The notes below the pieces were generated by a model. That model was not told the origin of the DNA. It saw only the letters and a program-made list of their open reading frames with translations, and did not search any database. The position numbers were made by a program, and so were the translations under genes. From NCBI RefSeq assembly GCF_001999905.1, contig NZ_CP019640.1:3328001-3392000 (forward strand): DNA of 64,000 nucleotides. Reading direction: 5' to 3'. Of this stretch, positions 17,343 to 25,913 are shown in pieces (position 1 is the first letter of the stretch; each line of letters begins with the position of its first letter). This DNA comes from Planococcus lenghuensis. GTDB lineage: Bacteria; Bacillota; Bacilli; Bacillales_A; Planococcaceae.

Positions 17343-18503
17343 TTATTTGTTCGCAGGCACGCCTTTTTCTTCCTCAATCTTCTTTGTAAGTTCAGCAAAG
17401 TACAGGTCTTCGTCGATCGGAAGCTCCACTTCTTTGCCCAGCCAGCTCGACAGATGAATGGCATTTGCCAATGCCACTCCCTGTATGCCATCGCTGCCAG
17501 GCGCGAGTAACGGCGTCCCGTCCAGAATATTAGCGGCGAAATTCTCCATGACGGATGTATGCTGGGCACCCCATACACTTTCGAATTCGATGATTTCCTC
17601 GTTGTAAATATCGTCGGTTCCTCCGCCCATGAAAATCTTCATGACATCCTGCATATCCATCTCAGCGCTCATTTCAGCTTCCGGCCGTTTCAGCCGCTTA
17701 ATGGTCACTTTCCTGCTGTCATCCACAACGATTTTTCCCTTGTCCCCCAAAATTTCAAAACGATCGGTGCCCATGATATCATGCGTGGCAGTGATGAAGA
17801 CGCCTGTCGCGCCATTTCCGTAATCGAGAACTGCTGTCACTTCATCTTCCACCGCAATATCCCGCTGGTACCCGTACTTTACGTTGGAGTAGACTTTTTT
17901 CGGCATTCCGGCAATCCATTGCAGCAGATCCAGCTGATGCGGTGCCTGATTGACAAGCACACCACCGCCCTCGCCTTCCCAGGTAGCTCTCCATGCACTT
18001 TGGTCGTAATAGCCCTGTGGTCTCCACCACGTAGTAATGATCCAGTTCGTCCGGCGGATCCCTCCGATTTCACCGTTGTCGATAACCGCCTTGACTTTCT
18101 GATACAGCTCGTTGGTTCTCTGGTTGAACATGATTCCGAATGTCAGCTCAGGTTTCGTCTTCGCGAATTCGTTCAGTTCCCGGACTTGCTTCGTATAGAC
18201 ACCAGCCGGCTTTTCCAATAACGCATGGACATCTCTTTGCAGTGCATTGATCCCCATCTCCGGATGCAGATAATGTGGCACACAGGTAACGATGGCGTCC
18301 ACGTCACCGCTGTCCAGCATGGCAATATAATCGTCATAAAACGGAACTGCCGGATACTTTTCTGCTGCAACCGCTTTCTTTTCAGGATCAATATCGCAAA
18401 TCGCACCGATTTCCATATTGGATACCCGTCCTTCTGCGATAAATCCAGCGTAAGCTCCTCCCTGTGCACCCAATCCGATAATGCCTAATCTCACTTTTTT
18501 CAT
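17343..18503 (-). CDS. Gfo/Idh/MocA-family dehydrogenase C
   Basis: A 386-residue paralogue of A and B: RLGIIGLGAQGGAYAGFIAE (Rossmann), HALLEKPAGVYTKQVREL (lysine motif) and GGVLVNQAPHQLDLLQWIAG (catalytic His). It is longer at the C-terminus, with NAIHLSSWLGKEVELPIDED. First gene of the run C-B-isomerase-A, 17 bases downstream of the AraC regulator gene. Three different dehydrogenases with one isomerase suggest stepwise oxidation and reduction of a sugar or cyclitol via a keto intermediate; this is inference. ATG 18503 has GAGGAG upstream. Confidence 0.88.
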   Translation of the reverse strand: MKKVRLGIIGLGAQGGAYAGFIAEGRVSNMEIGAICDIDPEKKAVAAEKYPAVPFYDDYIAMLDSGDVDAIVTCVPHYLHPEMGINALQRDVHALLEKPAGVYTKQVRELNEFAKTKPELTFGIMFNQRTNELYQKVKAVIDNGEIGGIRRTNWIITTWWRPQGYYDQSAWRATWEGEGGGVLVNQAPHQLDLLQWIAGMPKKVYSNVKYGYQRDIAVEDEVTAVLDYGNGATGVFITATHDIMGTDRFEILGDKGKIVVDDSRKVTIKRLKRPEAEMSAEMDMQDVMKIFMGGGTDDIYNEEIIEFESVWGAQHTSVMENFAANILDGTPLLAPGSDGIQGVALANAIHLSSWLGKEVELPIDEDLYFAELTKKIEEEKGVPANK

Positions 18504-18520
18504 AGCTTATTCTCCTCGCT

Positions 18521-19381
18521 TCACTTTTTCTGACGCAACTCCCGGTAAACTTTCGGAGTTACACCGACTTTCTCACGGAAATAACGACTGAAATGAGAAA
18601 TGCTCTCGAAACCGCTTTCATGCGCAACTTCCTTCAGCGCCTTGTCCGGCTCTGTTTCGAGCAAATATTTCACCCTGTTCAGCCGGCAGCCCATGACGTA
18701 TTCCATGATGGTAAAACCCGTCATTTCCTTGAAAATATGGGACGTATATGACTTACTCAGACTCAACGCATCCGCAATTGAAGCCACCGATAATTTCCGG
18801 CTGTAATTCCCCTGAATGTATGAGGCGATATTTTCCGCGTGTTCCTCTTTTTCCGCTTTCTTGCCCGGCAGTTTCAGGGAGTCCGCTTCACCGAGATGGT
18901 TAACGTTGACCAGAATTTGCAGCAAGAGAATTTTCATCTCAGCTTCTTTTCGATTGTCAGCCATATTGGCGCTTCGATATACTTCCTCCAGCCGGCTGAT
19001 CAGCTTTTCCAACTGTTTGGACCCTTCATTTTCACTTGTCCGGATCAGGCAGTAATGCAGTTGCCGGAAGACATCCAGCAAATGCAGGCCGTCCAGTTCC
19101 TTCAATGCGTTCTCGATCCACTGCGGCGAAAAGTGCACATGGCTGCGAATATATTCGCTGTTCGGAGGAATATTGGGCTTATGAAGCGCCATCCCATCCA
19201 TCAGCAGAATATCGCCTGCTTTCAACTCGTAAATCTGATCATGGATCAGGTACCTGCATGAACCGGCATGAAAAAAATAGATCTCGTATTCCTGGTGTGA
19301 ATGGTAATCGATATGCTGCCAATGCTTGTCCATCCGGTAATTTACCATCAATGGCTGATTGATCATTACTCTGCCTTGCAT
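18521..19381 (-). CDS. AraC-family transcriptional regulator
   Basis: A 286-residue regulator with an N-terminal cupin sensor (WQHIDYHSHQEYEIYFFHAG, then YELKAGDILLMDGMALHKP) and two C-terminal helix-turn-helix units, SVASIADALSLSKSYTSHIF and EVAHESGFESISHFSRYFRE, ending in KVGVTPKVYREL. It heads the dehydrogenase operon and probably activates it in response to a sugar. ATG 19381 is preferred to GTG 19390 since AGAAGGTG is correctly spaced from it. The divergent ROK gene lies 386 bases away. Confidence 0.9.
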   Translation of the reverse strand: MQGRVMINQPLMVNYRMDKHWQHIDYHSHQEYEIYFFHAGSCRYLIHDQIYELKAGDILLMDGMALHKPNIPPNSEYIRSHVHFSPQWIENALKELDGLHLLDVFRQLHYCLIRTSENEGSKQLEKLISRLEEVYRSANMADNRKEAEMKILLLQILVNVNHLGEADSLKLPGKKAEKEEHAENIASYIQGNYSRKLSVASIADALSLSKSYTSHIFKEMTGFTIMEYVMGCRLNRVKYLLETEPDKALKEVAHESGFESISHFSRYFREKVGVTPKVYRELRQKK

Positions 19382-19767
19382 TTGATTCACCTTCTATTCT
19401 AAACTTTTTTCAGATAATTTCATTGCCTGTAAATGCTTACATTTCACCTTTTATTATCTGAGAGTGCTTTAAATTAAACTTCATTAGACAATACCACATA
19501 CCAAGACTTTCTTTCCTTATCATAAAGGATAGCTTGGAAGCGTATAATTTATTTAACCAAAAGATGTAAATTTTTTTCTTTATGGTATTCTTTATATGAG
19601 AAGAAGTTTGGCAAGCAAACAAACAAACTCCTGCCAGTCTTTAACTGACAAGCAGCGGCAGTGAGTTTAATGCTGCTCAACCTTCTTGTGGCTGCTGTGC
19701 TTTACTGTGTTCCAGCAGATATGTGATTCACCGACAGCTGCAAAACTATTACTGTGGGGGAAACAAA
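19382..19767. other. Divergent araC-ROK promoter region
   Basis: AT-rich on the araC side, with the ROK-type box at 19605-19626 near the middle (annotated separately). No coding sequence is supported here. Confidence 0.4.
19605..19626. promoter_or_regulatory. ROK operator in the araC-ROK intergenic region
   Basis: AGTTTGGCAAGCAAACAAAC closely matches the box before uxaC (minus strand AGTTTGGCAAACAAACAAA). Its place between the divergent araC and ROK genes suggests autoregulation and co-control of the dehydrogenase operon. Confidence 0.6.
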
Positions 19768-20982
19768 ATGGTTACTGGCGATGGCTCCTATATAAAAAAA
19801 ATAAACAGAAGTCTGATTCTGCAAACGATCATCGGGCACGGAATAATTTCAAGGGCCGACCTATCAAAAGTGGTTGGACTGAACAAAGCTACGATATCCG
19901 TTCAGGTTTCGGACCTGCTGGATGAAGAATTGATCATTGAAACCCAGCAGGAACATTCCGGCGTTGGCAGAAAACCAATCATGCTCTCCCTCAACCGGGA
20001 TTGCGGATACGCATTGGGAATCGACTTGGATTATAAACATATTACATTCACTTTATCCGACTTGTTAGGACACCCCGTTCTGGCAGAGACTTTACCGCTC
20101 ACGACTTCAGATTATGACACGATCGTCAGTTTGCTGACGGACCGGATCAAAAAATACGAACAGAAATGCTCAGACAGCCGCTATGGAATGATAGGCGTCG
20201 TCATTGGGATACATGGCACAGTCGGTAAGGACGAAAAAGTATATTTCGTTCCACAGCACCAGTGGCGTGATAAGGATTTAAAGGCTGACTTGGCAAAAGA
20301 GATTGAAGCAAGTATCCATATTGAAAATAATGCCAACCTGTCGGCATTTGCTGAAAAAGTGTTTAATTATCATGACAGCGATAACCTGCTGTGTGTTACC
20401 ATGTATTCCGGCATGGGACTCGGTATCATCATGAATGGCGATTTGCTGAAAGGATATGATGGTTTCGCGGGTGAGATGGGCCACATGGTCATATTTCCAC
20501 ATGGTAAACCTTGTCCGTGCGGCAATAGAGGCTGCTGGGAACTATATGCTTCGGAATCGAAGCTGCTGGCTCAGCTTGCAGAGCTAAAAAACAAGCCTGA
20601 TATCACCTATAAAGATGTACGAAATTGGATAGCGGACGAAGACCCTGCTGTCTGTGGGCATCTTGACCAGTTTTTCGAGTACTTGGCAATCGGTTTGAAT
20701 AATATCATTAATCTCTATAACCCGGAATCACTCATCCTCAACAGTGATATCCTGAAAATGCAGCCGAATGCGATCGACAAAATCAGAGGCCATCTCCATT
20801 CCAAAATGAGTCATTACCGGGAGCTGAGCATCTCTGTACTTGGCAAAGACGCTTGTGTAATGGGCGCCTGCGCAATGGCGCTCAAGAACTTCCTGGAAGT
20901 ACCCGAACTGCGTCTGGAACTGCCGAGCCAACAGCTTCCCTTGACTGTCAGCAATGGTTCAGGCACGACAGCCGCCCTATAA
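19768..20982 (+). CDS. ROK-family transcriptional repressor (XylR-type)
   Basis: A 404-residue regulator. The N-terminal winged helix (residues about 10-65: GIISRADLSKVVGLNKATIS) precedes a ROK sugar-kinase-like domain, with GYALGIDLDYKHITFTLSDL and the zinc-binding stretch PCPCGNRGCWELYA following GEMGHMVIFPHG. This is the plan of XylR/NagC-type repressors that release DNA on binding a sugar. ATG 19768 has GGGGGA upstream; an in-frame ATG at 19723 lacks one. Palindromic TTTGTTTGGCCAACAAAC-like boxes before the symporter, araC/ROK and uxaC mark the likely regulon, hence a hexuronate or glucuronide inducer rather than xylose. Confidence 0.9.
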   Translation: MVTGDGSYIKKINRSLILQTIIGHGIISRADLSKVVGLNKATISVQVSDLLDEELIIETQQEHSGVGRKPIMLSLNRDCGYALGIDLDYKHITFTLSDLLGHPVLAETLPLTTSDYDTIVSLLTDRIKKYEQKCSDSRYGMIGVVIGIHGTVGKDEKVYFVPQHQWRDKDLKADLAKEIEASIHIENNANLSAFAEKVFNYHDSDNLLCVTMYSGMGLGIIMNGDLLKGYDGFAGEMGHMVIFPHGKPCPCGNRGCWELYASESKLLAQLAELKNKPDITYKDVRNWIADEDPAVCGHLDQFFEYLAIGLNNIINLYNPESLILNSDILKMQPNAIDKIRGHLHSKMSHYRELSISVLGKDACVMGACAMALKNFLEVPELRLELPSQQLPLTVSNGSGTTAAL

Positions 20983-21023
20983 AAAAATCCCCTCTTCTTT
21001 AATGGAAGCAGAGGGGATTTTTG
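20982..21023. terminator. Bidirectional terminator between ROK gene and uxaC
   Basis: AAAATCCCCTCT / AGAGGGGATTTTT stem between two convergent genes, with A run on the left and T run on the right. Confidence 0.88.
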
Positions 21024-21028
21024 TTTAC

Positions 21029-22459
21029 TTAAAGAAGACCGGAAGAACTAACCGCTTTTTCCTTGATATCAAAAAAACGTCTGGCGTTGTAGTAACAGAT
21101 ATTTTCCACGTATTTTCCAAGCAGTTCCATATCTCTTGGCACTTTGCCTTCTTCTGCCCATGAACCCAATAGATTGCATAAAATTCTTCTGAAGTATTCA
21201 TGTCTGGAAAATGACAGAAAGCTTCTGGAATCTGTCAGCATGCCGATGAAATTGCTGATCAGGCCGATGTTTGCCAAGGTCTTCATCTGGTCTTCCATTC
21301 CGTCAATATGGTCATTGAACCACCAGGCGGTTCCTGCCTGCACTTTCCCCGGAGTTTCCGCGTTCTGAAAATTGCCCGCCATGGCAGCAATGACATTATT
21401 ATCCCTCGAATTGAGACTGTACAGGACAGTTTTCGGCAACTCATCCTTCACGTCCATGGCATCCAGCAAGCCTGAGAGCTTATCGGCCAGCAGAAGATCC
21501 CCGATGGAGTCAAAGCCGCTATCCGGTCCAAGCCGATTGAACATTTTTGTATTATTATTACGGAGCGGGCTCAAGTGCAATTGCATGACCCACCGTTTTT
21601 TCGTATACAGACCGCCCAATGTCAATAATGTGTATGTCTTGAACTGGTCCACTTCCTTCATCGTGAGCGCTTCTCCCCGCAACCGCTTCTGGAAAACAGC
21701 CGCGACATCTTCTTTTTCCGCTTTTTCAAAGAACAGCACACTGATCCCGTGATCTGAGCTTCGGCAGCCGTGCCGGTCAAAATAGTCCACCCTGTCTGAC
21801 AGCGCTTCCAAAAAATCGCTGTAGTTTGCGATGGATGAACCGACCGCTTCCCCGAGTTTTTTCACCCATGGCAAGAACTCGTCTTTTTCAATGCCCAAGC
21901 CCTTATCCGGCCGGAAAGACGGAGATACATCACTGCTGAAATCCTCTTTTGCCAGTTTTTGATGAATGGCTAAATCATCTGTCGGATCATCCGTCGTTCC
22001 CACAAATTCCACCTTGTCTTTTTTCAAAATGGATCTGACCGACAATTCCGGCGCAGCCAGTTTACGATTGGCTTCTTCCCATATGGCAGGAGCCGTCTCT
22101 TCATTCAGAAGCTCATCAATCCCGAAGTAGCGCAACAGCTCCAGATGCGTCCAGTGGTACAGCGGATTGCCGAACATATTGGGAACCGTTTTGGCCCATG
22201 CCAGAAATTTCTCATAATCGCTTTTGTCCCCGGTAATATACTCTTCGCTTATCCCGTTGGCCCGCATGGCCCGCCATTTATAATGGTCGCCCCCAAGCCA
22301 GATTTCGGTTATATTTGTGTAATTTTTATCTTCATAAATCTCTTCCGGACTCAAGTGATTATGATAATCAACAATCGGCAAATGTTTGGCGATGTCGTGA
22401 TAAAGGGTTTTTGCTGTCTCGTTATACAATAAAAAGTCATCGGTGATGAATGTTTTCAT
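21029..22459 (-). CDS. uxaC: Glucuronate isomerase
   Basis: A 476-residue amidohydrolase-superfamily enzyme converting D-glucuronate to D-fructuronate (and galacturonate to tagaturonate). The metal-site HxH is in PIVDYHNHLSPEEIYEDKN, and GNPLYHWTHLELLRYFGI, SILKKDKVEFVGTTDDPTDD and SFSRHEYFRRILCNLLG are family stretches. Length is normal. It is monocistronic: the terminator at 20982-21023 follows and a ROK-type operator lies about 50-75 bases upstream of ATG 22459, which has AAGGGG. It supplies the first step for the uxu/kdg operon at 6.5-14 kb. Confidence 0.96.
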   Translation of the reverse strand: MKTFITDDFLLYNETAKTLYHDIAKHLPIVDYHNHLSPEEIYEDKNYTNITEIWLGGDHYKWRAMRANGISEEYITGDKSDYEKFLAWAKTVPNMFGNPLYHWTHLELLRYFGIDELLNEETAPAIWEEANRKLAAPELSVRSILKKDKVEFVGTTDDPTDDLAIHQKLAKEDFSSDVSPSFRPDKGLGIEKDEFLPWVKKLGEAVGSSIANYSDFLEALSDRVDYFDRHGCRSSDHGISVLFFEKAEKEDVAAVFQKRLRGEALTMKEVDQFKTYTLLTLGGLYTKKRWVMQLHLSPLRNNNTKMFNRLGPDSGFDSIGDLLLADKLSGLLDAMDVKDELPKTVLYSLNSRDNNVIAAMAGNFQNAETPGKVQAGTAWWFNDHIDGMEDQMKTLANIGLISNFIGMLTDSRSFLSFSRHEYFRRILCNLLGSWAEEGKVPRDMELLGKYVENICYYNARRFFDIKEKAVSSSGLL

Positions 22460-22507
22460 TCTTGTTTATCCCCTTTTCGGTTTATTCGCGTCTTTACGGT
22501 CGCTGAT

Positions 22508-22535
22508 AATTTGTTTGTTTGCCAAACTAATTATT
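22508..22535. promoter_or_regulatory. ROK-type operator before uxaC
   Basis: TTTGTTTGTTTGCCAAACTA with A/T-rich flanks. On the minus strand it shares AGTTTGGCAA-CAAACAAA with the araC/ROK box. This places uxaC under the same repressor as the distant uxu operon. Confidence 0.6.
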
Positions 22536-22854
22536 ACTTTCTATCATAGAGCGAAGCCAGAGAAACTTCAAGCCATGCCTTATTATTTTCTGAATTTATG
22601 TATCTTTCCGGTATCTTAATAGTTGAGCTAACTTCATAAATTACCTGTTTAAAAAAGTACAGACTGCTTTTCCGATCAATTTTCCTCTAAAAAATGGATG
22701 AGGCCCGCTGAAGGAGGGCCAGGGGACCGGACTTTATCGGACCCCTTCCTCTCAAGCCTCACCGCCCGTTCCTTGCGGCGGACTTACCTGCCAGTGCTGT
22801 TTTCAATGTAGAATGTTTAACTCAACCTATATACTAATCTCTAATAAACTCCTC
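22536..22854. other. Intergenic, possible structured element
   Basis: No gene. Around 22691-22765 a GC-rich piece can fold: GGGGACCGG / CGGACCCC around ACTTTAT, bracketed by GAGGC...GCCTC. It could be a terminator remnant or a small structured RNA; there is no T run and I recognise no family. Confidence 0.25.
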
Positions 22855-23589
22855 TTACTGCCCCAAGTGGCCTGAACGCTTTATTTTTGTCTGGAGGTAG
22901 TTTACGTTAAATTCCGATATATCACCCCATAGCGACTGTCTACTGGAAAGTTTTAATCCGGCATTCTCCAACGCCTCCAGTTTTTTCGGGTTGTTCGTCA
23001 TCAAGGTGACCGGCTTGGACCGGAGGGTTTTCAGCACCCGGACCGCATCGTCGTAATTCCGCGAATCGTCCACGAACCCTAGGCTTTCATTGGCCTCGAC
23101 CGTGTCCTGGCCATTTTCCTGCAGGAGATACGCCAGGGCCTTGCTGAACAGACCGATGCCTCTTCCTTCGTGGTTGGCCAGATAAAACAAAGCGCCTGCG
23201 CCGTGTTCCGCAATCATTTTCATGGAATGCTTCAATTGAAATCCGCAGTCACATCGTTTGCTGCCGAAGATATCGCCTGTATGGCAGATGGAATGCATCC
23301 GGATGAGCGCATCATCCGCTTCTGTAAAATTCCCGTAGACCAGCACGCTGGACTGCTGCAGTTCAGCCAGATTCACCTTCGATAATTTTCCGATCATCTC
23401 TTCATAACCGGCCGTGCCTTCCCCGTAATTCAGCCAGCAGTACCACTCGAAGACGACCGTCTCTCCATCCAGGTCGACCGGCAGCCGGACAGGTCCGACC
23501 AAGTAAATGGCGCCATTTTCCGTATCGATTAACCGGATTTTATCTTCCAGGGCAGCAAGGACATCTGAATGAAGCGCTGTTTTCATCAT
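22855..23589 (-). CDS. GTP cyclohydrolase II, stand-alone
   Basis: A 244-residue RibA-type enzyme that converts GTP to 2,5-diamino-6-ribosylamino-4-pyrimidinone 5'-phosphate. The zinc Cys cluster CHTGDIFGSKRCDCGFQL, the catalytic NHEGRGIGLFSKALAYLLQE and the C-terminal PVTLMTNNPKKLEALENAGL are present. Unlike the main Bacillales riboflavin enzyme it has no RibB (DHBP synthase) domain, so it is probably a second copy outside the rib operon. No FMN riboswitch is visible upstream. ATG 23589 (or the next ATG) follows GGGGGAATATAA. It stands alone, so its role in flavin or deazaflavin supply is uncertain. Confidence 0.88.
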   Translation of the reverse strand: MMKTALHSDVLAALEDKIRLIDTENGAIYLVGPVRLPVDLDGETVVFEWYCWLNYGEGTAGYEEMIGKLSKVNLAELQQSSVLVYGNFTEADDALIRMHSICHTGDIFGSKRCDCGFQLKHSMKMIAEHGAGALFYLANHEGRGIGLFSKALAYLLQENGQDTVEANESLGFVDDSRNYDDAVRVLKTLRSKPVTLMTNNPKKLEALENAGLKLSSRQSLWGDISEFNVNYLQTKIKRSGHLGQ

Positions 23590-23677
23590 TTATATTCCCC
23601 CTTATTTGTTTTCATCCACTTATTCCGGCATCCCGCTTTTCAATATGCCTCCGGCCGCATAGCGGTTCCAGGCAATA

Positions 23678-23714
23678 AAAGAAAGCATTACTCCCATTTG
23701 TGAAGTAATGCCCG
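23678..23714 (-). terminator. Terminator after the doxX gene
   Basis: On the minus strand GCATTACT-TCACAAATGGG-AGTAATGC is followed by TTTCTTTTATT, shortly past the doxX stop. Confidence 0.65.
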
Positions 23715-23740
23715 TTTGGCTCGTGATTCTCATATAAGAA

Positions 23741-24169
23741 TCAATTTACTGAAACTGCCTTCTCCTTGCCTCGTTCCTTAGCGATATACCAGTCCAGTGC
23801 AAAGGCCTTCGATCCGGTAATGGCAAGGGAGACGGCTATTGCCAGGAACGCCAAATCCAATTCATACCCGGCCATCTGCCCATTTCCTAAAAAACCGACA
23901 GCCAGTTTCACTTTCAGAATAGCGCCGAGCATCAATACGCCGAGCAAGACGGAAACCCAGCGCGTAAGCAACCCAAGGACCAATGCGATGCCGCCTGCGA
24001 CTTCCAGTGAGGCGACTCCGTACGCGAGAACCCCCGGCAGTCCGATGCTTGTAAACCAGCCGACGGTGTTTTCAATCCCGCCCTGGAACTTCACCATTCC
24101 GTGAATAAAAAACGTCATCCCCAATACCAGCCGTAAAATCAATGCACTCACTTCGTACTTATTATACAT
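23741..24169 (-). CDS. DoxX-family membrane protein (MhqP/CatD-like)
   Basis: A 142-residue protein with four membrane helices (residues about 8-28, 45-65, 72-92, 105-125) and the family motif LRLVLGMTFFIHGMVKFQGG. Relatives include B. subtilis MhqP and CatD, which stand beside ring-cleaving dioxygenases and are induced by catechol and quinones. Last gene of a three-gene operon with a DODA dioxygenase and a carboxylesterase-like hydrolase. GGAGGGGA precedes ATG 24169. Molecular function of DoxX proteins is unclear (membrane redox or quinone handling). Confidence 0.85.
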   Translation of the reverse strand: MYNKYEVSALILRLVLGMTFFIHGMVKFQGGIENTVGWFTSIGLPGVLAYGVASLEVAGGIALVLGLLTRWVSVLLGVLMLGAILKVKLAVGFLGNGQMAGYELDLAFLAIAVSLAITGSKAFALDWYIAKERGKEKAVSVN

Positions 24170-24205
24170 TTTTAATCCCCTCCGTGTTTTGTGATTTATA
24201 TCGGT

Positions 24206-25012
24206 TCACTGATTGCCCGCTTGCTCCGGTCTCCCGAATTGCCATACACTGTGACTCAAGTTTCCATACCGGTAACTGCGGTACAGGAGTTGCGCCTGTT
24301 TTTCCCGGTCCGCTGCCCCCATCGCGTAGAAGAGCGGGATGAAATGCTCGTTTCCGCGTGGTGGTACCGCCAGTCCAACGGCGGGTGCCAATGCCTCATA
24401 CCGGAACAAGGAGTCCGTGTTCCAATCGGTGAGGTTATCCTCGAGCCATTTATCGAAATCCACCGCCCATTGGTCGACCGTTCCATCCCCGCCTGCCATC
24501 CGCAGCGCCCCGAGATTATGGACTGTCCCGCCGCTCGCGATGATCAGCACGTCCCGTTCCCTCAGGGGAGCTAATGAAGCGCCGATCGTGTATTGTTCCG
24601 CGGGCGTTAAGTGCGGATTTACGGACAGGGAAATGACCGGAATATCGGCAGCCGGATACAGCATCTTCAGAACCACCCAAGCCCCGTGATCCAAGCCGCG
24701 CGCGGATTCCACTTCTGCGGGCACACCTTGTGCCGTCAGTAACGCCATTATTTCCTCCGTGACAGCGGTGTCCCCTTCAGCCGGATAGTTGATCCGGTAT
24801 AACGCCTCCGGAAACCCGCCAAAATCATAGATCGTCTCGAATCGCTCCACATCGCTCACCTGCTGGACGGCTGATTCCCAATGTGCCGAAAACAGCAAGA
24901 TCGCCCTTGGCTTCGGAAATTCCGTCCCCAGTGAATGCAGGAATTGCGTATAGTCGTTGTTCTCAATAGCCAATAATGGTGCGCCGTGCGCCACGAATAA
25001 AGCTGGCAGCAT
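24206..25012 (-). CDS. Class III extradiol (DODA/YgiD-type) dioxygenase
   Basis: A 268-residue LigB-fold protein. The metal-binding and catalytic His are in FVAHGAPLLAIEN, AILLFSAHWES and LDHGAWVVLKMLYPAADIPV, and it ends with a conserved LAVPPRGNEHFIPLFYAMGA. Bacterial relatives cleave catecholic rings such as L-DOPA at the 4,5-bond; the physiological substrate is unknown. It starts four bases after the upstream hydrolase stop, with AGGAGG within that gene's end, so the genes are translationally linked. Context suggests breakdown of reactive catechols or quinones. Confidence 0.87.
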   Translation of the reverse strand: MLPALFVAHGAPLLAIENNDYTQFLHSLGTEFPKPRAILLFSAHWESAVQQVSDVERFETIYDFGGFPEALYRINYPAEGDTAVTEEIMALLTAQGVPAEVESARGLDHGAWVVLKMLYPAADIPVISLSVNPHLTPAEQYTIGASLAPLRERDVLIIASGGTVHNLGALRMAGGDGTVDQWAVDFDKWLEDNLTDWNTDSLFRYEALAPAVGLAVPPRGNEHFIPLFYAMGAADREKQAQLLYRSYRYGNLSHSVWQFGRPEQAGNQ

Positions 25013-25015
25013 TCC

Positions 25016-25684
25016 TTATTCCTCCTTTTCCTTGTTTTTCGGTTTCCTGAGATCTTCCAGTACCCATTCCGTGAACGCCTGCTTGTTTTCTGCTGAAACG
25101 GTGTGACTCTCCGGATAATGGCGGAATGCGACTTGCGCGCCTTGGCCTTCGAAGAAATCTCTGCTTTCAAGTCCCCATCCGTAAGGCAGGACGTTGTCGG
25201 ATTCCCCATGGGAAATGAACACGGAAAGCTGATCGACCGGTCTGATTGGGTACTGTTCCTTTACGAAATCGGGGATGTAGCCACTGAACGCTGCGATTCC
25301 TCTGATCCCGCTTCCAAGTGTCAGGCCGAGTGTCATGGCGAGGATGGCGCCTTGGCTGAATCCTGTTATATACAGCCGGTCTTGATCTACCGGATATCGC
25401 TCCGTGGCATAGTCGATAAAGCCGGTCAGCTGGCCGATCGCATGGTCGAATACATCCTGGTGCGGTTTTCCGTAACCTTCGATGGTGAAATAGGCGAAAC
25501 CCGGCGGCTGCCGTAAAGGGCCGCGAATGCTGAAAATGTAAAACCGGTCTTCCAATCCCTCAACGAGCTGCAGCATGTTCTGTTCGTTACTGCCGATCCC
25601 GTGGAGGACAAAGATGGCGGGATAACTCTCACCGGCTTCAGTCTGCTTCGGTTTTTGCAGCTCATAAATCATGGGTGCATCCAC
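25016..25684 (-). CDS. Alpha/beta hydrolase, phospholipase/carboxylesterase family (MhqD-like)
   Basis: A 222-residue esterase-like enzyme: the oxyanion strand AIFVLHGIGSNEQNML, the nucleophile elbow YITGFSQGAILAMTLGL (Ser), the Asp in VFISHGESDNVLPYGW and the His in HYPESHTVSAENK complete the triad. It resembles MhqD of the B. subtilis MhqR regulon, a hydrolase induced by methylhydroquinone. First gene of the operon hydrolase-dioxygenase-DoxX. GTG 25684 is chosen because AAGGGATG is eight bases before it; ATG 25672 is possible. Confidence 0.85.
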   Translation of the reverse strand: MDAPMIYELQKPKQTEAGESYPAIFVLHGIGSNEQNMLQLVEGLEDRFYIFSIRGPLRQPPGFAYFTIEGYGKPHQDVFDHAIGQLTGFIDYATERYPVDQDRLYITGFSQGAILAMTLGLTLGSGIRGIAAFSGYIPDFVKEQYPIRPVDQLSVFISHGESDNVLPYGWGLESRDFFEGQGAQVAFRHYPESHTVSAENKQAFTEWVLEDLRKPKNKEKEE

Positions 25685-25750
25685 TTTACATCATCCCTTC
25701 CTGGTCACGGCTCTGGATAAGTAACCGCATTTTAATTAATATAGAACTAT

Positions 25751-25813
25751 TATTCTTATTTGAAAACATAAAGGTAAAAATAAAAGCCATTCATTTGTTT
25801 CCCAATAAGAATA
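25751..25813. promoter_or_regulatory. Inverted repeat in the divergent promoter region
   Basis: TATTCTTATT (25751-25760) and AATAAGAATA (25804-25813) are perfect inverted repeats, 43 bases apart, between the hydrolase operon and the XRE-cupin gene. They may be operators for the latter. Confidence 0.4.
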
Positions 25814-25913
25814 TTAGTTACATAAAAGATAACTATTAGTCAATGGAATGTCAAGCGCTTATTTGTTAATATATAAATAAGTTTCTTAAAAGAAAACTTC
25901 AGAGGTGAAGAAA

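Noticed and set aside
23590-23740. FMN riboswitch upstream of the GTP cyclohydrolase II gene
   Set aside because: No RFN-element conserved blocks are visible, and the spacer is short and filled by the doxX terminator.
25848-25868. Possible cre site (TCAAGCGCTTATTT) before the XRE-cupin gene
   Set aside because: The spacing of TG and the central CG does not fit the cre consensus; only the AAGCGCTT core is shared.
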